Assembly: GCA_051653625.1 (NCBI GenBank)
Contig: JBOFWM010000079.1
Coordinates: forward strand, 1 to 30,514
Direction: 5' to 3'
Source: SFDP01 sp051653625
GTDB lineage: Bacteria; Bacillota; Clostridia; Lachnospirales; Lachnospiraceae
Length of the DNA: 30,514 nt
The notes under the pieces were generated by a model. That model was not told the DNA's origin, did no database searches, and was given only the letters and a program-made list of their open reading frames with translations. How positions within the stretch are numbered: position 1 is the first letter of the stretch; each line of letters begins with the position of its first letter. Positions 7,766-15,501 of the stretch are shown piece by piece. A program made the position numbers and the translations under genes.

Positions 7766-9667
7766 TTAAACAAGAAATATGATTGCACTAAATGGAGGCA
7801 AATCAAATGTTATAGAATAGTCTTTTCCATCTACTTTTTTCTTTTTTGGAGTCATCTCTTTTTTTATCAAAAATCCTTCACCACCATATTTTTTTTCATC
7901 ACTGTTTAATAATAATTTAGCTTTCTTATGAGTAGGAACTCCTACCATATACTCTTTTCTATAAATTGGTGTAAAGTTAAAAACAAATAATAAATTATTT
8001 TTTCCTGTTTCTGATTTTCTCAAAAAACTATATGTACTTCGTTCCCCATCACAACAATTGATCCATTCAAATCCATACCAGTTATTATCATTTTCATATA
8101 AGGCTGGATAAGTTCGATAGATGGAAAGTAACTCTTTCACATAAGAGTGCATTCCTTTATTTAATGGTTTTTCAAGTAAAAACCAATCTAATTCGTTATC
8201 TTCAGACCACTCTCTCTCTTGTCCAAATTCTTGCCCCATAAAAAGCAGTTTTTTTCCACAATGACCAAACATGTATGCATAACCAGCTCTTAAATTTGCA
8301 TACTTATCGGATTGAAATCCTGGCATTTTAGAAACCATAGAACATTTTAAATGTACTACTTCATCATGCGATAATGGTAAAATATAATTTTCGGATTCAT
8401 TGTAACTCATTGCAAAGGTAAGACTATGATGACTATTTTTCTTAAATAGTGGATCTAATTTCATATATTCACAAAAATCATGCATCCATCCCATATTCCA
8501 CTTAAATGTGAATCCAAGTCCACCATCTTCTACATCTCCTGTAACCTTCGGCCATGCTGTAGATTCTTCTGCAATCATAATTGCAGATGGATGACGCATT
8601 TTAATTATTGAGTTCAAATGTTTTAAAAAGTCAATTGCCTCTAAATTTTTATTATCACCATATTTATTTGCAACCCATTGTCCATCTGATTTTCCATAAT
8701 CTAAATATAACATAGATGCGACAGCATCTACTCGAAGCCCATCAACATGAAATTCCTTAATCCAAAAAAGTGCATTTGCAATTAAAAAATTCTTTACTTC
8801 ATATTTTCCATAATTGAATATTTTAGTGCCCCAATCCGCATGTTCTCCTTGTCTTGGATCACTATGTTCAAATAAGCATGTACCATCAAATTCTGCAAGC
8901 CCATGTGCATCTTTTGGAAAATGTGCTGGAACCCAGTCTAAAATAATACCAATATTATTTTTATGTAATTCATTGATTAAATACATAAAATCTTTTGCTT
9001 TACCATATCGACTTGTCGGCGCATAATATCCAGTTACTTGATAGCCCCAAGAACCATCATAAGGGTATTCTGCAATTCCCATAATTTCAATATGTGTATA
9101 TTGAAATTCTTTTAAGTATGCAATGATTTTATCTGTAAATTCTCTATAGGAATAAAAACCATCTCCATGTCTTAACCAAGAACCTATATGACATTCATAA
9201 ATTGCAATTGGTTCTTTTTGATGATTTTTTTTATCCCTATTTTTCATCCATTCATCATCTGTCCAATGAAAATCTGATAGATTTGTAATTCTAGAAGCTG
9301 TTCCTGGTCGAATTTCAGCTTCATTTGCAAAAGGATCTGCTTTATAATACTTATTCCCATCTTTTGCAATAATTAAAAATTTATATAACTCGTTTTCTTC
9401 TATATGTGGAAAAAATTTACCAAATATTCCACCTTCTCCTACTTTTTCTAGACCGTGTGATTCTTCGTTCCATCCATTAAATGTTCCAATTACATGTACT
9501 CTTTTGGCATTTGGTGCCCAAACTGCAAAATATACTCCTTTTACCCCATTTTCAAAAGAGATATGTGCACCTAATTTATTATAAATTTCATAATGCGTTC
9601 CTTCTGCAAACAAATACTGATCGTCTTTAGAAATATAAATCTTCTCATTTTTTTCAAAATCTTCCAT
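7766..9667 (-). CDS. glgB: 1,4-alpha-glucan (glycogen) branching enzyme
   Basis: Makes alpha-1,6 branches in glycogen by cutting an alpha-1,4 chain and transferring the piece. The 633-aa protein has an N-terminal CBM48 module (about 30-125: VYFAVWAPNAKRVHVIGTFNGW), a GH13 barrel (about 150-520) and a C-terminal beta domain. The catalytic residues are present: nucleophile Asp314 in VDGLRVDAV, acid/base Glu367 in IAEEST, and Asp435 in LSHDEV. The substrate-site motif DWVPAHFPKDAHGL is intact. ATG at 9665-9667 has AAGGGGGC upstream. It is the second gene after the TPR protein (23-nt gap) and ends at a hairpin. No other glycogen gene (glgC, glgA, glgP) is in the window. Confidence 0.96.
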   Translation of the reverse strand: MEDFEKNEKIYISKDDQYLFAEGTHYEIYNKLGAHISFENGVKGVYFAVWAPNAKRVHVIGTFNGWNEESHGLEKVGEGGIFGKFFPHIEENELYKFLIIAKDGNKYYKADPFANEAEIRPGTASRITNLSDFHWTDDEWMKNRDKKNHQKEPIAIYECHIGSWLRHGDGFYSYREFTDKIIAYLKEFQYTHIEIMGIAEYPYDGSWGYQVTGYYAPTSRYGKAKDFMYLINELHKNNIGIILDWVPAHFPKDAHGLAEFDGTCLFEHSDPRQGEHADWGTKIFNYGKYEVKNFLIANALFWIKEFHVDGLRVDAVASMLYLDYGKSDGQWVANKYGDNKNLEAIDFLKHLNSIIKMRHPSAIMIAEESTAWPKVTGDVEDGGLGFTFKWNMGWMHDFCEYMKLDPLFKKNSHHSLTFAMSYNESENYILPLSHDEVVHLKCSMVSKMPGFQSDKYANLRAGYAYMFGHCGKKLLFMGQEFGQEREWSEDNELDWFLLEKPLNKGMHSYVKELLSIYRTYPALYENDNNWYGFEWINCCDGERSTYSFLRKSETGKNNLLFVFNFTPIYRKEYMVGVPTHKKAKLLLNSDEKKYGGEGFLIKKEMTPKKKKVDGKDYSITFDLPPFSAIIFLV

Positions 9668-9690
9668 GTAATGCCCCCTTATTGTTCATA

Positions 9691-12054
9691 TTAGTACGGA
9701 AAATCATCTTCAGTTAAAATAATCATATCTTCTTCGTCGTATCTTCTTCCTAACAAGATATCAAAAAAATGTTTTAATGTCTTACGATTTGCATTTGCAA
9801 TTGCATTATCTATAATCTCTCTTACTTCTTCTACATTTACAACATGATCATTTGTTTGTAGTCCATCTAGAATTGTATGAAGTGCTAAAATAGCAAGTTC
9901 ATCTAATGAATATTCTAAATGTCTTGCATACTGCTTTCCATATGCTACAAGTGCGTCATTTCCTAGAGATTCTATTTCGATTTTTGCGTTAAAAAAGGTA
10001 CCCAATTCTTTAAATGCGGCTAACATCTTTTTGATAGCTTTTGTATTGTCTTCTAAAATTACAACAACACCAGTATTTTCTTGATTTAATGCTTTTAATA
10101 GATCCATAACTGTACTTGTATTCATACCACTAGCTTGCTCAATAATAAGTCCACCATTATTTAATTTTGCTATTGTTGATTCTACATTTCTAGAATTTAA
10201 TGAATTTCCAGTAACTTTTGCAATTTTACCTGAAAAATTATGATCGCTCGACTGAATTTCTTTTAATATATTTTTTGCTAATCCTATTGTATTTGAATCC
10301 GCTTCCCCACAAACAATAATATTTCCTGTATAAGCTGCCAAACTTACTTTTTCTAATGCGTTAATAAAACGCATACGTGCATTTTTTGTATGAACAAATG
10401 GAGAAAACAATTCTCTTTCTGATTCCGTAAAGTCTCTTGAAGTTTCGATTTTCTCTTCAACTTCCTCATCAGCTTCTAATTCTTCTGATTCCTCAATCGA
10501 TTCTTCAATTTCTAGTTCCTCTGATTCCTCAAATTCCTCTTCAGCTTCTAGTTCCTCGAGTTCTTCTTCAACTTCCAATTCTTCTAACTCCTCTACAGGC
10601 TCTAGTTCTTCTGTATCTTGTACTGTATCTTGTACTTCTTCTTGTATATCAATATTAAGTAATGTATCGTTAGACTCATCAGGAATCAATTCATCAATGG
10701 ATTTTTCTCCAAGGTTTAGTGCACCTGCAATAAGTACTGCTTCTGCAAGCTCTTGTGTTGGAGAAGAATCTAGATCATTTGCTTCTAATTTTTCTAAGAT
10801 ACCATCTCGAATTTTTTCTTCAAATTCTGAAAACATAGCACCAGTATGTTTCAAAAGTCGATCTTTTATCTCCTCTTTCCGTTTTTCTTCACTGTTTTGT
10901 TTAATCTTTTCCCATTCAATCAATACTTCTTCAATATTCATTTGACCTGTAATTTGTTTTTCAACAAGAGATGGTTCTGGAACAACTAAGCTAATTTGTC
11001 CATCATATTCTTGTGACAGTAAAGGTGCGATAGCTGGTGGTGGTGTTACAAGAACAAGATCTCTATCTTTTTCCATCTCAGTTCCCACTGCTTTTGGCTC
11101 AACTTTTTGTCTTTCTTCTACTACCTTTTCTTGATTTTGCTTTTCTTCTTCAAGTTTTATTACTTCCTCTAATAAAATCTCATCTAAAGAATCACCAAGA
11201 ATCACTTCTTCCATATCATTCGTATAGTCTAACATTGGAGCAATAATTTCTCTTGTTTTTTCTTGATTTTCGTTTAATACTTCTTTCATTTCTTCAGCAA
11301 TCATCTTTTGAAGATTAACAGTATCATATTCTCCAATATTCATTGGCTTAACGAGCATTTCTTCCTCTTTATGCTCTTCTTGTGCTTTTGTCTCTTCTTG
11401 GATAGCCGTTTTTTCTTCCGTTGCATTGCTTGACAACGAAACACCTGTAGCAAGTTCATATTTTGATTGTTGAAGAGGTGTAAGAACTTGATGTAACATT
11501 TTTAATTCCATTGCTTTTGTAACATATCGGCCTTCTGAAAACCAAAGAATTAATTCGTCACACTCTTCTATACATTTTCGACTCAAACCTATTCTATGAT
11601 AAAGATATGCTAATTCATATCCCCATTTTTCTCTATAATCTCTTCTTTTTAGCTCTTCTAAAACAGCAATCTGTTCTTCTAAACTAACTTCTTGTGCAAC
11701 ATATATTTTGTATTGTAAAATATACTTACCAGAATCTGTTGGAGCTATTTTTAAGAATTGTTTATAACATTCTATTGCTTGAACAATATCATCTGTTTTA
11801 ATGCATAATTCACATAAAGAATATATGATTGTTCTTCCTGTTGGATGACGATCATACGCCATTAGAAGTAATTCTTTTGCCTCTTTATATTTTCTATTTA
11901 TTTTATACAAATCACTAACTGTACAAAGCATTGCAACACTTCTCACTCTATTCCAGTCAATTTTCTCTGCAATCTCCATTGCTTTTCTAAATTCACGTTC
12001 TTTAATTAATGATTTGATTTCTTCTGCACATAATTTGTATTCTTGCTTATCCAA
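9691..12054 (-). CDS. TPR protein with acidic linker and ATP-site-less AAA+ (CbxX/SpoVK-like) C-terminal domain
   Basis: Unnamed protein of about 787 aa, no signal peptide or membrane segment. Residues 5-200 are helical TPR-like repeats (AMEIAEKIDWNRV, EAKELLLMAYDRHP, AIECYKQFLKIAPT, CIEECDELILWF). Residues 200-480 are charged and probably disordered or coiled. Residues 482-537 are almost wholly Glu, Leu, Ser and Val. Residues 545-787 have the strand-helix order of AAA+ domains of the CbxX/SpoVK group. The Walker A place reads GNIIVCGEADSNTIGLAK with no GK[ST], and the Walker B place reads GGLIIEQASG without the DE pair. I therefore infer a scaffold rather than an ATPase. The start is the TTG at 12052-12054 with AGAGGTG upstream; the GTG at 12063 is part of that site. 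A role in glycogen metabolism is suggested only by the 23-nt gap to glgB. Confidence 0.72.
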   Translation of the reverse strand: MDKQEYKLCAEEIKSLIKEREFRKAMEIAEKIDWNRVRSVAMLCTVSDLYKINRKYKEAKELLLMAYDRHPTGRTIIYSLCELCIKTDDIVQAIECYKQFLKIAPTDSGKYILQYKIYVAQEVSLEEQIAVLEELKRRDYREKWGYELAYLYHRIGLSRKCIEECDELILWFSEGRYVTKAMELKMLHQVLTPLQQSKYELATGVSLSSNATEEKTAIQEETKAQEEHKEEEMLVKPMNIGEYDTVNLQKMIAEEMKEVLNENQEKTREIIAPMLDYTNDMEEVILGDSLDEILLEEVIKLEEEKQNQEKVVEERQKVEPKAVGTEMEKDRDLVLVTPPPAIAPLLSQEYDGQISLVVPEPSLVEKQITGQMNIEEVLIEWEKIKQNSEEKRKEEIKDRLLKHTGAMFSEFEEKIRDGILEKLEANDLDSSPTQELAEAVLIAGALNLGEKSIDELIPDESNDTLLNIDIQEEVQDTVQDTEELEPVEELEELEVEEELEELEAEEEFEESEELEIEESIEESEELEADEEVEEKIETSRDFTESERELFSPFVHTKNARMRFINALEKVSLAAYTGNIIVCGEADSNTIGLAKNILKEIQSSDHNFSGKIAKVTGNSLNSRNVESTIAKLNNGGLIIEQASGMNTSTVMDLLKALNQENTGVVVILEDNTKAIKKMLAAFKELGTFFNAKIEIESLGNDALVAYGKQYARHLEYSLDELAILALHTILDGLQTNDHVVNVEEVREIIDNAIANANRKTLKHFFDILLGRRYDEEDMIILTEDDFPY
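10444..10611 (-). repeat. Low-complexity acidic tract (Glu/Leu/Ser-rich imperfect repeat)
   Basis: Within the TPR/pseudo-AAA+ gene, codons for imperfect units such as EELEELEVEE, ELEELEAEEE and ESEELEIEES follow one another. The opposite strand shows a long spurious open frame of Leu, Gln and Pro codons. Such tracts often vary in length between strains. Confidence 0.7.
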
Positions 12055-12081
12055 AATACACACCTCTTATAATTCGTATTT

Positions 12082-12117
12082 TATGGTACACTAACCCACT
12101 CTTTTCAGTGTACCATA
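12082..12117. promoter_or_regulatory. Perfect 11-bp inverted repeat upstream of the TPR-glgB genes
   Basis: TATGGTACACT (12082-12092), 14 nt, AGTGTACCATA (12107-12117). Neither strand has a T-run after it, so it does not look like a terminator. It lies 28 nt upstream of the TPR gene start, where an operator or 5' leader hairpin would be expected. Confidence 0.45.
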
Positions 12118-12126
12118 GCACTATTG

Positions 12127-12164
12127 AAAAAACAAGAAGAACGACCAAAAGACATTTCAGTCGC
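12127..12164 (-). terminator. Probable terminator after the DHHW gene
   Basis: Minus strand: GCGACTGAAA (12155-12164), loop TGTC, TTTTGGTCGT (12141-12150), a 10-bp stem including G-U pairs, followed by TCTTCTTGTTTTTT. It ends the lipoprotein-MBOAT-DHHW operon. Confidence 0.65.
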
Positions 12165-12183
12165 ATTAGAATTCACAAATTTT

Positions 12184-13299
12184 TTAAAAATAATTAATTA
12201 CATCAAACAAATACAATACATCCTCTATTTGCTCCATTTTTGCATATTCGCTAATATTTGACCGATAATATCTTGGATCAATCACATGTATATTTTTGTA
12301 ATTTTTGGATAAAAAAGGAATCAAACAATTCGCATATGAATTCTTGATTATTAAAATCGAATCTTTTTTTCCCTCTCCCACAGTTGTAATTTTAATAAGC
12401 GGATGATTGCCATCCAAAAAATAACTATACTGATCTTTTGTTGCTAAGTGACTTTCTTCATAAAAAGAATCCGATAGTCGATTCTCATAAACATACTCTA
12501 TTGAAACATTTTCTTTTTCATTTGGTTCTATCTTAACTATTTCATCAGCTGTTACCGGTATATTTACTTTTGAATGAAGTGTTCCTAAAAAATCAGTACT
12601 GACCAAAGTAATCTGATACTCTTCTAATGATACTTTATTTAAACCTTGTGTTTCTAAGTAGGATTGGTATCCATAAAACGCCCCTAAAGTAGTCCAATGA
12701 TGATCCGTTTTGTAATAAATTTCTTCTTCTTTATGTTGCTCTAAAATCTTATCTACTCTTATCATATGAATAGAATCACTTATATACGCTTCTATCTTTT
12801 CAATTATTTCTATCTGATCAACTTCATCTGAAAATAAAGGTATCTTTTCTTTCCAAATGCCAGCTGCTCCAGGCACAAACATTAAGGAAACTTTACCAGA
12901 TATTATTTCTGAAAGTTCCTTTGTCTCTTTTACAAGTGCATTTATTTTAAGTTCCATTTTTTTCTCATCAAAATCATCCTTCTTATTTTTTTCAATAAAA
13001 CTTCCATCTGCAATAAAATAAACGCCATTACTTTCTTTTTTTTGTAAAAGCTTTTCTGTAATTGTTTTTAATGTAATCCACTCCTCTCGCTTTATAAATT
13101 GCTCCGCAATATATGTTTCATATGAACGAGTAAATGATCCATCAAATAGAGTATCTAAAGTAATCTCCGGTCGTTGTTCTAATATTTTATTTTCTGTTTC
13201 ACTAAAATATTGATCTGTTTTTAAGAAGTCAAATATCATTATTCCTACAAAGATAGTACTAATAAGTATAATAAAAATAAGCTGCTTTTGTTTTCTCAT
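12184..13299 (-). CDS. DHHW-motif protein, partner of an MBOAT O-acyltransferase
   Basis: Extracytoplasmic protein of the DHHW family, related to AlgJ/AlgX-like SGNH proteins. These receive acyl groups from an MBOAT partner and pass them to a surface polymer (family knowledge). The 371-aa protein has an N-terminal signal anchor at about 7-25, then a soluble part outside the membrane. Asp199-His-His-Trp202 in KTDHHWTTLGAFYGYQ gives the family its name, and ILIIKNSYANCLIPFL near 315-330 is the other conserved block. ATG at 13297-13299 has AAGGGGGA upstream. It follows the MBOAT gene with a 16-nt gap and ends the operon. The acylated polymer is unknown. Confidence 0.85.
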   Translation of the reverse strand: MRKQKQLIFIILISTIFVGIMIFDFLKTDQYFSETENKILEQRPEITLDTLFDGSFTRSYETYIAEQFIKREEWITLKTITEKLLQKKESNGVYFIADGSFIEKNKKDDFDEKKMELKINALVKETKELSEIISGKVSLMFVPGAAGIWKEKIPLFSDEVDQIEIIEKIEAYISDSIHMIRVDKILEQHKEEEIYYKTDHHWTTLGAFYGYQSYLETQGLNKVSLEEYQITLVSTDFLGTLHSKVNIPVTADEIVKIEPNEKENVSIEYVYENRLSDSFYEESHLATKDQYSYFLDGNHPLIKITTVGEGKKDSILIIKNSYANCLIPFLSKNYKNIHVIDPRYYRSNISEYAKMEQIEDVLYLFDVINYF

Positions 13300-13315
13300 T
13301 TTTCCCCCTTAAAAT

Positions 13316-14722
13316 CTAAAATATAAAATATAAAAAAGGATTATAGGATGATCCAATAATATATGCGATTGTTATCAACAACATTGCAATAAAAATAACA
13401 TATTCGATTCCACAATACACAATACTAGGTATCTTCTTTTCAAAAAATACTACTAATTTTTTAGGATAATTTGTACTTCCTATGATAAGGAGAAGAAATA
13501 AAAACCAATAATTACTTATTCTATAAAAATCTTCAGTATTATACAACAAAGCTCCATTGCATAAAAACATATTCTTTAGTACTTCTATTACTTGTGATAA
13601 CTCAGTAATAGAAAAAATTGCCCAACTTGTAAATACTACAAATAACGTATATAAATGCCTTAGAAATCGCGGTATTATTTCAATTCTTTCTCCCAACCAT
13701 TTTTCAATGAATAAAAATATTGCAAACCACATTCCCCAGAGAATAAAATTCCAACTTGCCCCATGCCAAAGTCCTGTGATTAACCAAACAATAACAATAT
13801 TTCTATATTGCTTGATTGCACCACCTTTATTTCCACCTAATGGAATATAAAGATATTCTTTAAACCAAGAACTAAGCGAAATATGCCATTTACGCCAAAA
13901 CTCCGTTACACTTTTTGCCATATACGGATAGTTAAAGTTTTCAGGAATTGTAAATCCAAAAATATGCCCAAGTCCAATTGCCATATCTGAATATCCAGAA
14001 AAATCAAAATACAATTGTAAACCGAATGCAATTACACCCATCCACGATGATAATACAGAAGGATTTGAAAGAACTTGAATTTCCTCCCATAAGAGCCCAA
14101 TTTGGTTTGCAAGTAATACTTTCTTTGATAACCCTATTAAAAATCTTTTCATTCCATCACAAATATGATCTATATTTGAATTTCTTTCTTCTATTTGAGG
14201 TGCAATAGTTTTATATTTTACAATTGGTCCTGCTATTAATTGTGGAAACATTGTTACAAACATACCAAAATCGATAATCTTGTTTTGTGCCTTTACTTCT
14301 TTTTTATATACATCAATTGTATAGGACATTGTTTGGAAGGTATAAAAAGAAATTCCAATTGGTAATGCAAGATTTAATAATGGAATCGTTGAATTTGTAC
14401 TATTATTTATAATCGTAATTAAAAAATCCGAATATTTGAAAAATCCAAGTACTAAAATATTAATTGTGATAGACGAAATCAGCCAAATTCTTGCATTCCT
14501 TTTTTTTCCCAATAATAAGTTATGTTCTATTTTTTTCCCATGGAGAAAATCTGATACTGTGGAAAATAACATCAAAGTAACATAGATAGGCTCTCCCCAT
14601 GCATAAAAAATAAGACTCCCTATAAAGAGAATGAAATTCTTCATTCTCTTAGGAGCCACCATGTAGATTGCAAGAATTATTGGTAAAAACCGAAATAAAA
14701 ATACAATACTACTAAATACCAT
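13316..14722 (-). CDS. MBOAT-family O-acyltransferase (AlgI/DltB-like)
   Basis: Multi-span membrane acyltransferase that moves acyl groups, usually acetyl, across the membrane for modification of cell-wall or exopolysaccharide polymers. The 468-aa protein has about ten or more hydrophobic spans. Typical features are the N terminus MVFSSIVFLFRFLPI, PIGISFYTFQTMSYTIDVY (about 121-139), FPQLIAGPIVKY (159-170), FDFSGYSDMAIGLG (239-252) and FWRKWHISLSSWF (275-287). TGLWHGASWNF contains the conserved catalytic-type His320. All expected residues are there. ATG at 14720-14722 follows the lipoprotein stop by 1 nt, so translation is probably coupled. It is followed by the DHHW gene. Confidence 0.94.
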   Translation of the reverse strand: MVFSSIVFLFRFLPIILAIYMVAPKRMKNFILFIGSLIFYAWGEPIYVTLMLFSTVSDFLHGKKIEHNLLLGKKRNARIWLISSITINILVLGFFKYSDFLITIINNSTNSTIPLLNLALPIGISFYTFQTMSYTIDVYKKEVKAQNKIIDFGMFVTMFPQLIAGPIVKYKTIAPQIEERNSNIDHICDGMKRFLIGLSKKVLLANQIGLLWEEIQVLSNPSVLSSWMGVIAFGLQLYFDFSGYSDMAIGLGHIFGFTIPENFNYPYMAKSVTEFWRKWHISLSSWFKEYLYIPLGGNKGGAIKQYRNIVIVWLITGLWHGASWNFILWGMWFAIFLFIEKWLGERIEIIPRFLRHLYTLFVVFTSWAIFSITELSQVIEVLKNMFLCNGALLYNTEDFYRISNYWFLFLLLIIGSTNYPKKLVVFFEKKIPSIVYCGIEYVIFIAMLLITIAYIIGSSYNPFLYFIF

Positions 14723-14723
14723 A

Positions 14724-15320
14724 TTATTTTACCAATTTACTTTCAATAACATTTATTGCTTTATTATTTTCTTCTTCACAAGCTTTAATTACTTCTTCTT
14801 CTGTTTCTAAATCAATAGAACTTCCGCCTAATTGAACAAATACAACGTAATCTCCAATTGTTTCAATTTTTGATGCTTGAACTTTTCCAACATTCATTGG
14901 ATATTGTACACTATCTGCTATTAATGTTTCACGATACGACTCTATAGCACTTTTTAATGCATCAAGATTTCCATCTGTTGCTTTTGCAATTAAAATCATA
15001 TCTACATTCGTACTAATCATCGGCATTTGTCCAGCAACTTCTTCATATAGTCTTTCATCTATTCCAATTGTTCCTGTAATATAATCTGATGGAATATCCA
15101 TACTTGGCCAATAATTTTCCCCTAGTTCCTCTTTAACAGCTTCAATCAATTCTGTCGCTGTTACATCCTCTACAATTATGCCTTCATCTGTTATAATTTC
15201 CTCTTCTTGTGTCGTGCTCGGTGTAGTACTTGGTGTATTTTCTTGCACATCATTTTTACTTCCACATGCTACAACTAATAGAGAACTTGTTAATATTGCT
15301 AGTACAATTAATTTTTTCAT
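14724..15320 (-). CDS. DUF4358-like lipoprotein
   Basis: Secreted lipoprotein of unknown function, 198 aa. The signal peptide MKKLIVLAILTSSLLVVAC ends in the lipobox LVVAC, followed by a Ser/Thr/Pro-rich linker. A domain of about 130 aa comes next (from TATELIEAVKEELGENYWPS onward) that I recognise as DUF4358-like, including DMILIAKATDGNLDALKSAI. ATG at 15318-15320 is chosen because GAGGAG lies just upstream; the ATG at 15332 precedes that site. It is the first gene of the MBOAT operon, and a link to surface acylation is inferred from that alone. Confidence 0.82.
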   Translation of the reverse strand: MKKLIVLAILTSSLLVVACGSKNDVQENTPSTTPSTTQEEEIITDEGIIVEDVTATELIEAVKEELGENYWPSMDIPSDYITGTIGIDERLYEEVAGQMPMISTNVDMILIAKATDGNLDALKSAIESYRETLIADSVQYPMNVGKVQASKIETIGDYVVFVQLGGSSIDLETEEEVIKACEEENNKAINVIESKLVK

Positions 15321-15362
15321 AATACTCCTCATTCTTTCTAAATTTTGTCTTTACATAAAACT

Positions 15363-15391
15363 ATCATATTTATGCACTTATTTCATCTGAA
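15363..15391 (-). promoter_or_regulatory. Candidate promoter of the lipoprotein-MBOAT-DHHW operon
   Basis: Minus strand: TTCAGA (-35, 15386-15391), 17 nt, TATGAT (-10, 15363-15368). The matches are 4 of 6 and 5 of 6. The start would be near 15356, with a leader of about 36 nt. Confidence 0.42.
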
Positions 15392-15437
15392 ATTTTTATA
15401 AAGAAATCTTATATTCTATATTATCTTTCCCCTAATT

Positions 15438-15466
15438 TTGTGATATGATACTAAAGTTCGTATAAG
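15438..15466 (+). promoter_or_regulatory. Candidate promoter of the ABC-F gene
   Basis: TTGTGA (15438-15443), 17 nt, TATAAG (15461-15466). The matches are 4 of 6 and 5 of 6. A second possible -10, TGATATGAT (extended type, 15441-15449), overlaps it. Either would give a short leader before the GGAG site at 15492-15495. Confidence 0.45.
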
Positions 15467-15501
15467 ATTTTTATTTTTACTGTAAAAGATTGGAGATAGT
15501 A

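Noticed and set aside
10437..10658. Plus-strand open frame of 73 codons rich in Leu, Gln and Pro
   Set aside because: It is the complement of the acidic Glu-rich tract of the TPR gene and has no ribosome site.
12082..12117. Terminator of the lipoprotein-MBOAT-DHHW operon
   Set aside because: There is no T-run on either strand, and a better hairpin with a T-rich tail lies at 12127-12164.
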